64,000 nt of DNA from Desulforhopalus sp. (lineage in GTDB: Bacteria > Desulfobacterota > Desulfobulbia > Desulfobulbales > Desulfocapsaceae), in contig JAOTRX010000009.1 in NCBI GenBank assembly GCA_030247675.1, positions 62,001-126,000 of the forward strand. The letters run 5' to 3'. Shown in pieces: positions 44,168-53,495 of the stretch; position 1 is the first letter of the stretch; each line of letters opens with the position of its first letter. Position numbers and translations under genes: made by a program. Below the pieces are notes generated by a model. That model was given only the letters and a program-made list of their open reading frames with translations, searched no databases and was not told the DNA's origin.

Positions 44168-45226
44168 TTATGGGATTTTGGGGTAGCTGAAGGCGGTTGC
44201 TTTTCCGTTGAGGCCTTCTTCGAGGAAGATTCGCAGCTGCTCCTTTTCGGCAGCGGTGAGGTGCAGGGGGGTTACGGAGGTATTGCCCTGGCCGCCACCG
44301 GCGTCAAGGAAGTCAATGACCTCGGCCAGGGTCGTGTAAATGCCGTTGTGCATATACGGCGGGGTGCTGGCGATCTCGCGAAGGGTTGGTGTCCTGAATG
44401 CCTTCCAATCCTTTTTGTCCTTGGTGACGAGGTACCTGCCGGGGTCTTCGGTCAGGGTCCGGAAATCGGCGAAATCAGAGACCTTGCCGACAAAGCGGCG
44501 GGTTGCGGCAATCCGCGGGTCTTTCAGGTGTTCGGGATTCTCGGCGACATTCAGGGCGTGAAACCGGCCGTCGGCCAGAGCCGCACCGCTGTGGCATTCG
44601 GAGCATTTGCCTTTGCCGGTAAAAAGTTCATAGCCCTGCACCGCCTGCGGCGAAAGGGCCTTTTTGTCGCCCTTGAGATACCGGTCGAGGGGCGCGTCCC
44701 GGGATACCAGGGACCGCTCAAAGGCGGCAATGGCCATGGCCACACGTTGCCGGGTTATATCCGGATCGCCGAAAACCTTGGCGAATTCCTCCAGATATTC
44801 CGGAACGGAACGAAGTTCCTCTTCCATGAAGTCGAGGTTCTGGTTCATCTCGAAGGCCGACATCATCGGAAACAGCGCCTGTTCTTCGAGAGATGCCGAC
44901 CTACCGTCATGGAACAGATGTTTTTGGTAGGCGACATTGATAAGGGTGGGTGAATTGCGCCAGTTACGGGTTGTCGGATAATTGAGTGACAGCGGCAGCC
45001 CGTCGCTGTACCCCTGGTTGGGATCGTGACAGGTAGCGCAGCTCATGGTGCCGTCCCCGGACAACCGCCGGTCGAAGAAAAGCTTCTTGCCAAGCTCGAC
45101 CTTGGCAGGGGTTTGCGGGTTCTCCTGGGGGACGGGGGGCTCTTTGATCGGTTCGAGCTGGCCGCTGTACCCCCAGCATGGCAAAAGGAGAGACCAGATG
45201 AAAATGACTATTGCTGTTGCTTTCAT
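44168..45226 (-). CDS. Di-heme cytochrome c peroxidase (CcpA/MauG family)
   Basis: A 352-residue periplasmic protein with a signal peptide (VIFIWSLLLPCWGYSGQ). It has the first heme motif CATCHDPNQGYSDGLPLSLN at about 80, the catalytic-loop region FHDGRSASLEEQALFP, and the second heme motif CSECHSG at about 200; TPTLREIASTPPYMHNG is typical of CcpA. It reduces H2O2 with electrons from c-type cytochromes. It starts 4 bases after the Sec-DsbA stop, suggesting the two act together, for instance in protecting the Sec enzymes. Confidence 0.9.
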   Translation of the reverse strand: MKATAIVIFIWSLLLPCWGYSGQLEPIKEPPVPQENPQTPAKVELGKKLFFDRRLSGDGTMSCATCHDPNQGYSDGLPLSLNYPTTRNWRNSPTLINVAYQKHLFHDGRSASLEEQALFPMMSAFEMNQNLDFMEEELRSVPEYLEEFAKVFGDPDITRQRVAMAIAAFERSLVSRDAPLDRYLKGDKKALSPQAVQGYELFTGKGKCSECHSGAALADGRFHALNVAENPEHLKDPRIAATRRFVGKVSDFADFRTLTEDPGRYLVTKDKKDWKAFRTPTLREIASTPPYMHNGIYTTLAEVIDFLDAGGGQGNTSVTPLHLTAAEKEQLRIFLEEGLNGKATAFSYPKIP

Positions 45227-45230
45227 CGGC

Positions 45231-45824
45231 CTATTTCCCCGCCTGCTGGAGCTGTTCGTCGATAATTTTTTGAAAGAATTCAAAGGGCCGTTCGCCTACC
45301 ACCTGTTTGCCGTTGATGTAGAAGGTCGGGGTATTGTAGAGGTCGATTGACTGGGCGAGGGCGAGATCGGCCTCAACCGCTTTCGCGTGTTTGCCGCCAT
45401 CCAGGGCCTCGGTAAATTTTTGCACATCGAGTCCCAGTTCGCCGGCATAAGTTATCAGGCTGGCGCGGTCAAGCTTTGGCGACCGGGTCAGGAGGATGTC
45501 GTGCATTTCCCAATATTTACCCTGATCGAGGGCGGCCAGGGAGGCCTCGGCGGCGATTTTTGAGAAATCACGGTATTTGTAGGGGTAGTTTTTCACCACC
45601 CGGCGAATTTTACCGGGGTAGGATTCCATAACCCGCTTGACGACCGGACCGGACGCCACACAGTGCGGTCATTGGAAATCAATGAACTCGATGATGGTTA
45701 CCGGCGCATTGGCCGGACCGAAGGTAGGAGAATTACCGATCGGAATATTGACCTTATTTTCATCGGCAAAGGCCGTCCCTGCAAGGATCAGGACGAAGAA
45801 TAGACTCAGGAGATTTTTCATCAT
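45231..45824 (-). CDS. Selenocysteine-containing DsbA-family thiol oxidoreductase (U-P-H-C)
   Basis: Read through the in-frame TGA at 45671-45669 (Sec52) this is a 197-residue exported thioredoxin-fold protein. Signal peptide NLLSLFFVLILAGTAFA; APVTIIEFIDFQ precedes the active site U-P-H-C in the place of C-P-H-C in DsbA relatives; the cis-Pro loop is YNTPTFYINGKQVVGERPFE. Stopping at TGA would leave 51 residues; starting after it gives an active-site-less fragment. A SECIS-like hairpin lies at the expected position. The ATG is preceded by AGGAGG plus an intervening hairpin. Likely oxidises or reduces thiols in the fdh pathway; partner inferred. Confidence 0.85.
45639..45671 (-). promoter_or_regulatory. 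UGA codon with SECIS-like hairpin in the DsbA-like gene
   Basis: After UGA (45671-45669), GCGUCC-GGUCC-GGUCGU (45656-45639) forms a stem of two C-G pairs, a U-U mismatch and three further pairs with loop GGUCC. The GGU is at nucleotides 22-24 from UGA, the same geometry as E. coli fdhF. The loop is one base different from GGUCU. Confidence 0.7.
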
Positions 45825-45834
45825 AGCAAATAAA

Positions 45835-45866
45835 AAGGGGGATACCGTGGTATCCCCCTTCCTCCT
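45835..45866 (-). promoter_or_regulatory. Stem-loop between SD and start codon of the Sec-DsbA gene
   Basis: Minus strand: AGGAGG (45866-45861), then a perfect 12-bp stem AAGGGGGATACC-AC-GGTATCCCCCTT (45860-45835), a short U-rich tail, and the ATG at 45824. The stem with U-run also has the form of an intrinsic terminator after fdhC. If folded, the SD is brought to about 11 bases from the ATG. Confidence 0.6.
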
Positions 45867-46017
45867 CATCTGAGGTTGGTAACGGTTTCATCGAAAAAGT
45901 CTCTGTCTCTTTTTTACCCGAGAATGCCGATAATGAAAAGACCGCGAGAAAAATTTCGTGAAGAGCCTGATCCTCCGGAGTCGCTGAAGAAACTGTTCCG
46001 GGGGATCAGGCCAAAGC

Positions 46018-46623
46018 TTACATCTTTCCTTCCGCCTTTATCCATTTCGGGTAGCGCTTCTTGGCTTCTTCGAGCGGCAGGGTGCCGCTCAGCATGAGGC
46101 CAACAGTGCCGGGATTGGCGAGGGTACTGAGATAGATATGTACCGGTGCCATGATGCAGAAGAAGACAAAAGCGATGTTGTGGACAAGGTGCGACAGCAA
46201 CATCACCATGGCGTTGTCCTTCATCAGCCACATGCCGAGTCCGGAGAGCAGAATGGCAATGCCGGCGCCGAGGACCCCAAGATAGTAGAGCTTCTGGCCG
46301 GGGTTGTACTTACCCATCGGTGGCACGGTCACCTTATGCGACAGGTAGCCACCTGCTACTTTGAACCAGCCGATATCGTCGGCGTCGTACTTCAGGGCGT
46401 CGAGCAGGTAGTGTTTCATGGTGTAGAACAACGAGGCGCCGAACACCACTCCGGCCCAGTTATGGACGTCCTTCATGGTCTCGTAACCGCCAAACACCGC
46501 GGCAACGGGATCCAGGTGAAACAGGAAAGCGAATCCACTGATGGTCAAGAGGATGCAGCTTCCAGCAAGTATCCAGTGGTTAATGATCTCGTCGACGTGT
46601 GACTTTCTTATCATCTCGACCAT
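46018..46623 (-). CDS. fdhC: Formate dehydrogenase cytochrome b subunit (FdnI/FdoI-like)
   Basis: A 201-residue polytopic di-heme cytochrome b. Histidines likely to ligate heme appear in INHWILAGSCILLTISG, DVHNWAGVVFGASLFYTMKH and LLSHLVHNIAFVFFCIMAPV plus H near the end. It passes electrons from FdhB to the quinone pool. It starts 1 base after the fdhB stop. About 200 bases then separate it from the Sec-DsbA gene. Confidence 0.88.
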   Translation of the reverse strand: MVEMIRKSHVDEIINHWILAGSCILLTISGFAFLFHLDPVAAVFGGYETMKDVHNWAGVVFGASLFYTMKHYLLDALKYDADDIGWFKVAGGYLSHKVTVPPMGKYNPGQKLYYLGVLGAGIAILLSGLGMWLMKDNAMVMLLSHLVHNIAFVFFCIMAPVHIYLSTLANPGTVGLMLSGTLPLEEAKKRYPKWIKAEGKM

Positions 46624-46624
46624 G

Positions 46625-47395
46625 TTACACCTCCTCTTCCTTTTCCTTGTGGGGGCCGATGGCCAGATAATGGATCGCCGCAGCAGCGACTACGCCACCA
46701 AGGCCGATCAATGACAGCGGTTTCAAGTAGGTATGCCAGAAGACCACACTGCTTGGGATGGTTGGATTTTCCTTCATCCCGTACATCTTTGGTTCTTCTT
46801 TAAAGGCATAGATTGAACCGAGACCGTCCAGGTCCTTTTCGCCGTAGATGGTTTTAAAACCATCTTTTTTGGCATTGGCGATAAGCTCGGCCCGATCGCC
46901 GTACTGCAGAGCGCCGGTGGGGCAGGTCTTGACGCAGGCGGGTTTCATGGCGTTGCTGATCCGGTCGACACAAAGATGGCACTTGGCGATCTTGCCCTCG
47001 GTATCGTAGCGGGGGACATCGAACGGGCAGGCATTGACGCAGAGCTTGCAGCCGATGCACTTATTGCGGTCATAGGCCACAGCGCCCTCGGCGGTCTTGT
47101 ACAGAGCGCCGGAGGGACAGATTTTAATACATCCGGCGTCGTCGCAGTGCATACACCGCCTGCTGACGAACAGCCAGCGAACAGGAGTTTCCTTGGAAGG
47201 AACCTCGCTGTACTGGATAATATTGAAGATGCCACTCGCCAAATCAGGCGGATTCTGGTACGTGCCGTTGTTCTTGGTTTTGATCGGCGGCAGTTGGTTC
47301 CAGGATTTACAGGCTACCTGGCAAGCCCTGCAGCCTATGCAGGCCTCAGGGGTAACCAGAAGCGCTTTACGGTTTGTTGTAGTTTCATTTGCCAT
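46625..47395 (-). CDS. fdhB: Formate dehydrogenase iron-sulfur subunit (FdnH-like)
   Basis: A 256-residue electron-transfer protein with four [4Fe-4S] motifs: CIGCRACQVACKSWNQ, CMHCDDAGCIKICP, CIGCKLCVNACPF and CHLCVDRI...ACVKTCPTGAL. A single C-terminal transmembrane helix (LKPLSLIGLGGVVAAAAIHY) anchors it, as in E. coli FdnH. It lacks its own signal and probably rides with FdhA through Tat. It starts 11 bases after fdhA. Confidence 0.92.
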   Translation of the reverse strand: MANETTTNRKALLVTPEACIGCRACQVACKSWNQLPPIKTKNNGTYQNPPDLASGIFNIIQYSEVPSKETPVRWLFVSRRCMHCDDAGCIKICPSGALYKTAEGAVAYDRNKCIGCKLCVNACPFDVPRYDTEGKIAKCHLCVDRISNAMKPACVKTCPTGALQYGDRAELIANAKKDGFKTIYGEKDLDGLGSIYAFKEEPKMYGMKENPTIPSSVVFWHTYLKPLSLIGLGGVVAAAAIHYLAIGPHKEKEEEV

Positions 47396-47406
47396 AGTTA
47401 CACCCC

Positions 47407-50400
47407 CTATGCCTTCCGGACGTTGACCATGAAGGCCTTCGACTCGGGTATCATTGTATTCGCGTCGCCAACGTTCGGCGTCAGCAGGTTGGCACTGTCA
47501 TACCCGCTGCCGTCTTCGGGGTACTGCCATCCGAAATGCCAGGGGAGACCGACCTGATGGACGGTCGAGTCCGCTATCTTGAACGGCTGGAACCGTTCAG
47601 AGACGACAGCTACGGCTTTAACCTCACCACGAGCAGAAGAAACGATGACCGTCTGGCCATTGTCGATCTTCAACTCCTTGGCCAGTTGGAAGCTCATCTC
47701 AACAAAGTTTTGCGGCTGCATCTCCAACAACCACGAGCAGTGCCGCGTCATGAGGCCGGTCTGCCAATGTTCGGCAACCCGGTAGGTGGTTCCAACAAAG
47801 GGGAAGCGCATATCGCAGGAAGCGAAGGCGTCCATCTTGTCGCCGAAGATCTTGATGGTCGGGTTGATGCGCTGACCGGACATCGAGTTCTTCTCGACCG
47901 GACACTCAAGTGCTTCATAGTGCTCTGGGAACGGACCCTCCACAAGACCGGGGCCAAAGATTGAGGCCACTCCGTCCGGCTTCATGATGAAGGGGAACTT
48001 TCCTCCTTCTGCGGCCATTGGCGGTGCTGGACCGTCGGGTACGTCACCTTCCCAGGCCTTCTTCTCGGCGTTCCACTTGAGGATCGGTCGTTTTGGATCC
48101 CAGGGCTGGCCATTTTGATCGACCGAGGCACGGTTGTAAATGACCCGGCGGTTGACCGGCCATGCCCAGGCCCAGCCCGGGAAGAGGCCGAGACCGGTTG
48201 GATCGGTCTTGTTGTCGCGGCGGGCCATCATGTTGACTTCCTTGCCGTCTTTCAGGATATAGGAGTTGCAATATACCCAGTTGCCGCAGGAGGTCGTTCC
48301 ATCAGCCTGCAGCGAGGGGAAGCTGGTAACCAGATCACCCTTTTTGCCGATGAGTTTTGGCGGATCGACCTTTTTGTCATATACGTCTTCAAGCCAATAG
48401 CCGTTGATCTCTTTGGCGATGGAGTGGACGTCGAGGTGCTTGATCTTGCCTGTCGTCTCTTTTTTGCCGTAATCCCAGCTGAGGTTGACAATAGGATCGG
48501 GATTGGCGCCACCTTCTTTTTTGTAGAGCTCTTTTACTTTAAAAAACAGTTCGTTGATGATCTCGGCATCAGGCATTGACTGTCCAAGTGGTTCAACGGC
48601 CTTGTAGCGCCATTGTGCCCAGCGTCCGGAGTTGATGATACTTCCCTCTTTCTCCATGGAGGAGCAGCACGGCAACATGAATACCTCGGTCTGCACATCC
48701 TTGGGGTTCAAGCCGGGGCCGCGCCAGAAGGAGCCGGTCTCGTTGTCGAAGAGATTGACGTTGACCATCCACTTGAGCTTGGTCAAGGCTTGGCGGGTCT
48801 TGTTGGAGTTTGCACCCGAACATGCCGGATTCTGGCCCCAGGCGAAGAAACCCTCAAAGTCTCCCTTGAGCATCTTGTCAAAGATCATCAGCCATGAGGC
48901 GTTTTGACCGACATCCGTTTTTGGCAGCCAACCATAGCCAAAATCGTTTTCCTTGGTTGCCGCATCGCCGTAGATCGCTTTCAGGTAGCTGACGATGTAC
49001 TTGTTGCGGTTGCCCCACCAGTTTACACTGCGCGGTTCCTTGGTCTTCGGGGTGTTTTTTTCGATATAGGTCGCAAGATCAGGGAAGGCTGCAGTGGGTG
49101 TTGGGTTGTAGCCGGGCAGGATATGGAACAAAAGACCATAGTCCGTGGAACCCTGGACGTTGGACTCGCCGCGCAGGGCGTTGATACCGCCGCCGGCCAT
49201 ACCCATATTACCAAGCAGCAGTTGGATGATGGTCATCGCCCTGATGTTCTGCACACCGACGGTGTGCTGGGTCCAACCCATGGCGTAACACTCGGTTCCA
49301 ACGCGATCCGGTTTGCCGGTGGAGGCGTAGAGTTCATACACCGCCAGCAGTTTTTCCTTGGGGGTGCCGGTGATGCTCACTACCTTGTCGACGTTGTAGC
49401 GGGAATAGTGTTTCTTCAGAAGCTGGTAAACGCAGTTGGGGTTCTGCAGGGTTGGGTCCTTGAGAGGAATGCCATTGGCATCCATCTGGAATGACCAGGT
49501 CTTCTTGTCGTAATTTCTCTTTTCCGTGTTGTAACCGGAGAATAAACCATCAAGATCACCAGGCCCTTTGAAATCGCCATTCACAAGGAATGCGGCGTTG
49601 GTGTAATTGAGGACGTATTCCTTAAAGATCAGGTCTTTTTCCAGGATGTAGTTGATCATACCGCCGAGAAAGGCGATATCCGTTCCGGAACGAAGTGGGG
49701 CATAAAGATCAGCCTTCGCAGCGGTCTGCGAGAAACGGGGATCGACGCAGATCAGTTTTGCGCCTTTTGCCCGGGCACGCATGATCCACTTCATGGAAAC
49801 AGGATGGTTGGCGGCTGGATTGCCGCCCATAGCTAGAATGACGTCTGCGTTTTTCAGGTCAATCCAGTGATTGGTCATTGCACCGCGTCCGAACGACTCT
49901 GCCAGAGCCGCAACAGTTGCGCTGTGTCAGATACGCGCCTGGTGCTCTATATGCACCAGGCCCCAGGACCGAACGAGTTTTTGCAGGATATAGCACTCCT
50001 CGTTATCGAGGGCGGCGCTGCCGACATGGGCAATGCCGTTGGTGCGGTTGACGACGACTTCTTTTTCGACGTCGATCTCGGTACCGTCGGCTTGTTTTTC
50101 CTTGATCTTGACCTTAGTGGTCTTCTGGAAGCTTTTGTCACGGGAGTCTTTAACGAGGCGGGCGATTCTGTCGAGAGCCCAGTCCCATTCCACTTCCTTC
50201 CATTTGGTGCCGCCTGGTTCGCGATACAGCGGTTTCTTGACGCGGGTGTCGTTGTTGACGAGCTGGGCGACAGAAGAACCCTTGGCACAGAGAGTACCCT
50301 CATTGATCGGGGAATCCGGATCACCTTCAGTGTTGATGATCTTGCCATTCTCCGTGTAGACGATAATTCCACATCCTACTGAGCAGTAGGGGCAGATTGT

Positions 50401-50532
50401 CGTACTCTGCTTGGCGTTTTTGATCCTCAAATCCTTTGCATAGGCCTTTGCAGGATCGAGATTCACGCCAAGCGTTGCAACCAGAACGGTGCCGCCTGAC
50501 AGTTTAAGAAAATCCCGCCTTGATACTCCCAT
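47407..50532 (-). CDS. fdhA: Selenocysteine formate dehydrogenase catalytic subunit (molybdopterin/tungstopterin, Tat-exported)
   Basis: One 1041-residue protein through an in-frame TGA at 49929-49927 (Sec202). N-terminal Tat signal SRRDFLKLSGG. [4Fe-4S] motif CPYCSVGCGIIVY. Then HIEHQARI-U-HSATVAALAESFGRGAM, which aligns with E. coli FdnG (ARV-U-HGPTVASLAPTFGRGAM), and TNHWIDLKNADVILAMGGNP. The C-terminal domain has the molybdopterin-dinucleotide-binding region (AEHWQTGLMTRH). Splitting at the TGA would give two false genes. It oxidises formate in the periplasm with FdhB/FdhC. First gene of the locus. Confidence 0.95.
49898..49929 (-). promoter_or_regulatory. UGA codon with SECIS-like hairpin in fdhA
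   Basis: After UGA (49929-49927) the mRNA reads CACAGCGCAACUGUUGCGGCUCUGGCAGAG. UGC-GGCUCUG-GCA can form a small stem with GG and U in the loop. The codon at 22-24 is GCU rather than GGU, close to the pattern in fdhF and fdnG. Confidence 0.55.
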
Positions 50533-51194
50533 TTAAGACTCCTTTCTTGCTTGTCACAAGTGAGGTGAGAAGTGTGAAGCCCGGTACATGAAGACCGAAC
50601 CGTATCCCGTAGCATACAACCACGTCCGTCAACTCTTCTTCGCTCCGGCATAGGGGAACCGGAAAAAGAGCTCCCGCCACGAATCTGAAAAAAGCCTCCA
50701 GGTAATGACGAGAAAATCAAGGAAATCTCGCTTTCGCAGTCAACAGAGAATGGTTCCCTGATTGTTCGGAGCACTATAGAGGAATGCCTGAGCAATGAAA
50801 ATCGGCCGAGTGCTTATTTTTAAGTAGGGTAAACGGGGTGTTGGGCGTAGGGATGCACTCTAAAAATGAGTAAATAATAAACCCAATAATTAGTAGGAGA
50901 ATGGCTGAGAAAAAAGTAGGTTTAAAACCTACATAACCTGTTGGAATGTCTTGAAGTAGGTCGTGAGTGCGATAATATCCTGTTTTTTTTCTGTGTCTAT
51001 ATGGAAGACGAAAACGGATGAATACTGACAAATACAAACAACGACAGGTTGTGTGGGAAAAGGCAATAAGCGGACATGCCGGCATGATTGACCCAGTCAA
51101 CCGGGTGGTAACTGGGTCGATATCTCAGAGGTGAGGCAGAAATGTCTTTGGCGGAGTCTTTTCTAGTTTGGGGGCCAATAACAACTCCTGTGAA
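50533..51194. other. Intergenic region, 662 bases, upstream of fdhA
   Basis: No credible gene. It contains a palindrome GTAGGTTT-A-AAACCTAC (50915-50931), other GTAGG sequences at about 50823, 50892 and 50955, and a hairpin GACCCAGT/ACTGGGTC (51090-51118). These could be promoter operators for the fdh locus. Confidence 0.4.
50915..50931. promoter_or_regulatory. Palindrome GTAGGTTT-A-AAACCTAC in the fdhA upstream region
   Basis: A perfect 8-bp-arm palindrome about 385 bases from the fdhA ATG. Half-site-like GTAGG repeats flank it on both sides. A regulator-binding role is a guess from symmetry and clustering. Confidence 0.35.
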
Positions 51195-52130
51195 CTAAAA
51201 GAGGCTACGTTGTATCCTTGTGATTGGCTTTACCTTCCTTTGAGTAACCTTGTCACCCGCCACGAGAGTGCCGCAGAGTAAGGGAGACTCAGGGTTGTGA
51301 GTGGAAAAGTTACGTACCGTGGCGTTATTGTCATTGTTTGCATAACAGTAGAGGCAATTATGGGGGCAGGAATTATAGGCTCCTATGTCGATACTTTCTA
51401 TACAGCCGCAATTGCGGCGCTGATTCTTGTCCTTTTTACCGTGAAATGCAAAATCGGTGAGTTTGGCGATCCTTTTGTCGTCAATACATTTCCCGGGCTT
51501 TATCCCAGAGAGTTCAAGGCCGCTGCCAGAGCATGTTTGTAAGGTAATAGAGTACTGCCCAGCGATTTCCTGCATGGCCTGAATCATTGCAATGCGCTCG
51601 CCAACCGGCAGATCCATCAGACGTAGGTTACGCATATTGCGAACGCATTTCCGGTACATCTCAACGAAGCTTATTATACAAACCTTTGTAAAGCCCGCAA
51701 GGATCTTGGTTAGCTTGGTAAATGCCGAGATGTGGAAGGCGGGAGTGTAGCGATTAGTGAAAAGGATCGGGTCGTAACGCCAAAACACCCGGTCGTGACC
51801 GATCCGTCCAGCCAGAGCCTGGAAGGTACTAATCCGTTCGTCGATAGGTGGAACTTTCACCTCAATACTGTTGTCATACGGAGTGAGGGTAAAAAGGAAG
51901 TAGTAATGGTACTGACGATCGTCAAGTTCAGGTAGCCTATTGAGGATCGGAGCCGGATTCTTGGTCCAGAATACCACGCATTGAATATCCTCAGGCATCA
52001 GGGAAATCTGAGAAACTTGATGGAAATTCAGGGGATTACGAACCAGGACAAAACCTGCCCGAAGCCTTTTGATAAACCATTCGGCGTAAAAGGCGGGAAT
52101 ATCGGTTCGTCTGCTGGCGCTGAGTATCAT
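51195..52130 (-). CDS. DUF1848 family protein
   Basis: A 311-residue protein whose N-terminus MILSASRRTDIPAFYAEW and FWTKNPAPI are the DUF1848 pattern. A C-terminal cysteine cluster, CGCIESIDIGAYNSCPHNCL then CYANN, suggests an Fe-S cluster (C-x-C and C-x3-C-x2-C). The enzyme activity of the family is not known to me. It lies 53 bases upstream-free of other genes and converges on nothing. The leader holds two structured elements. Confidence 0.8.
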   Translation of the reverse strand: MILSASRRTDIPAFYAEWFIKRLRAGFVLVRNPLNFHQVSQISLMPEDIQCVVFWTKNPAPILNRLPELDDRQYHYYFLFTLTPYDNSIEVKVPPIDERISTFQALAGRIGHDRVFWRYDPILFTNRYTPAFHISAFTKLTKILAGFTKVCIISFVEMYRKCVRNMRNLRLMDLPVGERIAMIQAMQEIAGQYSITLQTCSGSGLELSGIKPGKCIDDKRIAKLTDFAFHGKKDKNQRRNCGCIESIDIGAYNSCPHNCLYCYANNDNNATVRNFSTHNPESPLLCGTLVAGDKVTQRKVKPITRIQRSLF

Positions 52131-52183
52131 GAAGGTTTATTGGTCCTGGCTGTCAGGAACGGTGGTAAAGATCCGCGCAGTAA

Positions 52184-52221
52184 GACCGTTGATGACTTGC
52201 AGCAGCAAGTCATCAACGGTC
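52184..52221. repeat. Perfect 17-bp inverted repeat
   Basis: GACCGTTGATGACTTGC-AGCA-GCAAGTCATCAACGGTC is a perfect 17-bp stem with a tetraloop. It lies 54 bases before the DUF1848 ATG. There is no U-run on either strand, so it is an unusually strong leader hairpin or a trace of a small element. Confidence 0.6.
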
Positions 52222-52277
52222 ACTGCGAGGAGCAGAAGGTGGTCTTCCTGCTTTAAAGAGATATCCTGTGAAAACAT

Positions 52278-52333
52278 TTATACCGCAAGGGCCGGTTTTG
52301 TTGGAGCAGGCAAGCTGCTCAACTCAGCTTTAT
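52278..52333 (-). promoter_or_regulatory. Leader-like element (copy 2) between Cache-HAMP gene and DUF1848 gene
   Basis: Minus strand: ATAAAGCTGAGTT, stem GAGCAG-CTTGC-CTGCTC, linker, then CCGGCCCTTGCGGTATAA. It starts at the stop codon of the Cache-HAMP gene and precedes the DUF1848 gene by about 150 bases. Similar to copies at 43219-43277 and 3743-3790. Confidence 0.45.
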
Positions 52334-53481
52334 CCAAGAAACAGCTTCATGCTCACCCGCAGGCGATCTATTGATTTAGCGAGGGTTTCTATCTCGTCGC
52401 CGGTTGGTATCTCGATCTTTTCACCGACCTTGCCCTTGGATATGTCGTTGGTGGCACTGGAAAGTCTTACAACCGGCTCAATTACCGTCTTGTTAATGCT
52501 TCTGCTGATCGCATAGACGATAGCTGTCAGCACCAGTATAAAGACAATTACGTTGATCGCCAGACTTTTGTATATTTTGCTGAGCACCACTGTCCTGTCT
52601 TTCATTACGTAAATATAGCCGATAATTCCACCGGAATAATCTTTGAGAGGGGCAATGCCTAGAGAATAAGATTTTCCTTGGTAGGATGCGGTGTCGATAT
52701 AGGGAAATGATCCCTGGGCTTTGGCCTTGTCAATCATTGTAGCATTGATGATTGCCATGGTCAGTGTTGAATCGGTTGAATAAAGTGCCAGATAGTCACC
52801 GATCGGCTTGGCTTTGCCCTGCCAATCCGGCAAGGATTGGGCGACCGATGTGGCTGATTTGGCAATCAGAATACCGCATTCAACATTATTGGCGCGTTTG
52901 GTGTCATGGAGGGCCGGGGCCAGATCGCCACCAAATTCAAGAGATCCGACCAGGTTGCCCTTGGAGAAAACCGGCTCAACACCCCGCAGGCCGAGCCCGG
53001 TCCGGCCAAATTCAAGACCCTTGACGCCTGTCTTGTTTTTGTACACATCAGCAATGGTTTTCCGGACATCTCTAAGGTTGTCGCCATAATGATCGACATT
53101 CTGCAACCTGAGGAGGGCCACGCCGGGAGGCTGGTGAAAATTCATCTGGTTCAGATGGAAGCCCTTTTTAAGGGCTTCATAGGATTGTTGATATTCACTT
53201 GTGAGCTTGGCCCGGTCACCCTTGCCAATCGCCTCGCCTACGTCAGGGGTGTTGGCAAGCAATGTAGCCATTTGCTTGTAGATGTTGAGATGGCTTTCGA
53301 TAAAACCCTGGGCAGTACTCAAGGCACTTGCCACGGAGTCCTCAGCGTCGGTTTTTAAGATGGAAACCTGGGAGTAATAGTTGAAGGCAGCAACGCATGT
53401 CATTGAAAGAATCAAAATGAAGGCGACCGGCATAATAGTCTTTTTTTTCAGTCCCGAGGGCAAGATGTGGGTAAAGGTCAT
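52330..53481 (-). CDS. Double-Cache-HAMP receptor without output domain
   Basis: A 383-residue membrane protein: TM1 at about 15-35 (IMPVAFILILSMTCVAAFNY), a periplasmic Cache sensor (about 40-300, with GLEFGRTGLGLRGVEPVFSK and LVGSLEFGGDL), TM2 at about 315-335 (INVIVFILVLTAIVYAISRS), HAMP to about 383. It ends right after HAMP. The normal stop is followed by a repeat, so no frameshifted output domain is present in the next bases. Probably works with a partner protein; the PATAN-like gene lies 14 bases upstream. Confidence 0.82.
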   Translation of the reverse strand: MTFTHILPSGLKKKTIMPVAFILILSMTCVAAFNYYSQVSILKTDAEDSVASALSTAQGFIESHLNIYKQMATLLANTPDVGEAIGKGDRAKLTSEYQQSYEALKKGFHLNQMNFHQPPGVALLRLQNVDHYGDNLRDVRKTIADVYKNKTGVKGLEFGRTGLGLRGVEPVFSKGNLVGSLEFGGDLAPALHDTKRANNVECGILIAKSATSVAQSLPDWQGKAKPIGDYLALYSTDSTLTMAIINATMIDKAKAQGSFPYIDTASYQGKSYSLGIAPLKDYSGGIIGYIYVMKDRTVVLSKIYKSLAINVIVFILVLTAIVYAISRSINKTVIEPVVRLSSATNDISKGKVGEKIEIPTGDEIETLAKSIDRLRVSMKLFLG

Positions 53482-53495
53482 AACGGTGTCGCCTC

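Noticed and set aside
47407..49878. Formate dehydrogenase as two separate genes (split at TGA)
   Set aside because: The split falls on the catalytic Sec position known from FdnG; both halves align as one protein.
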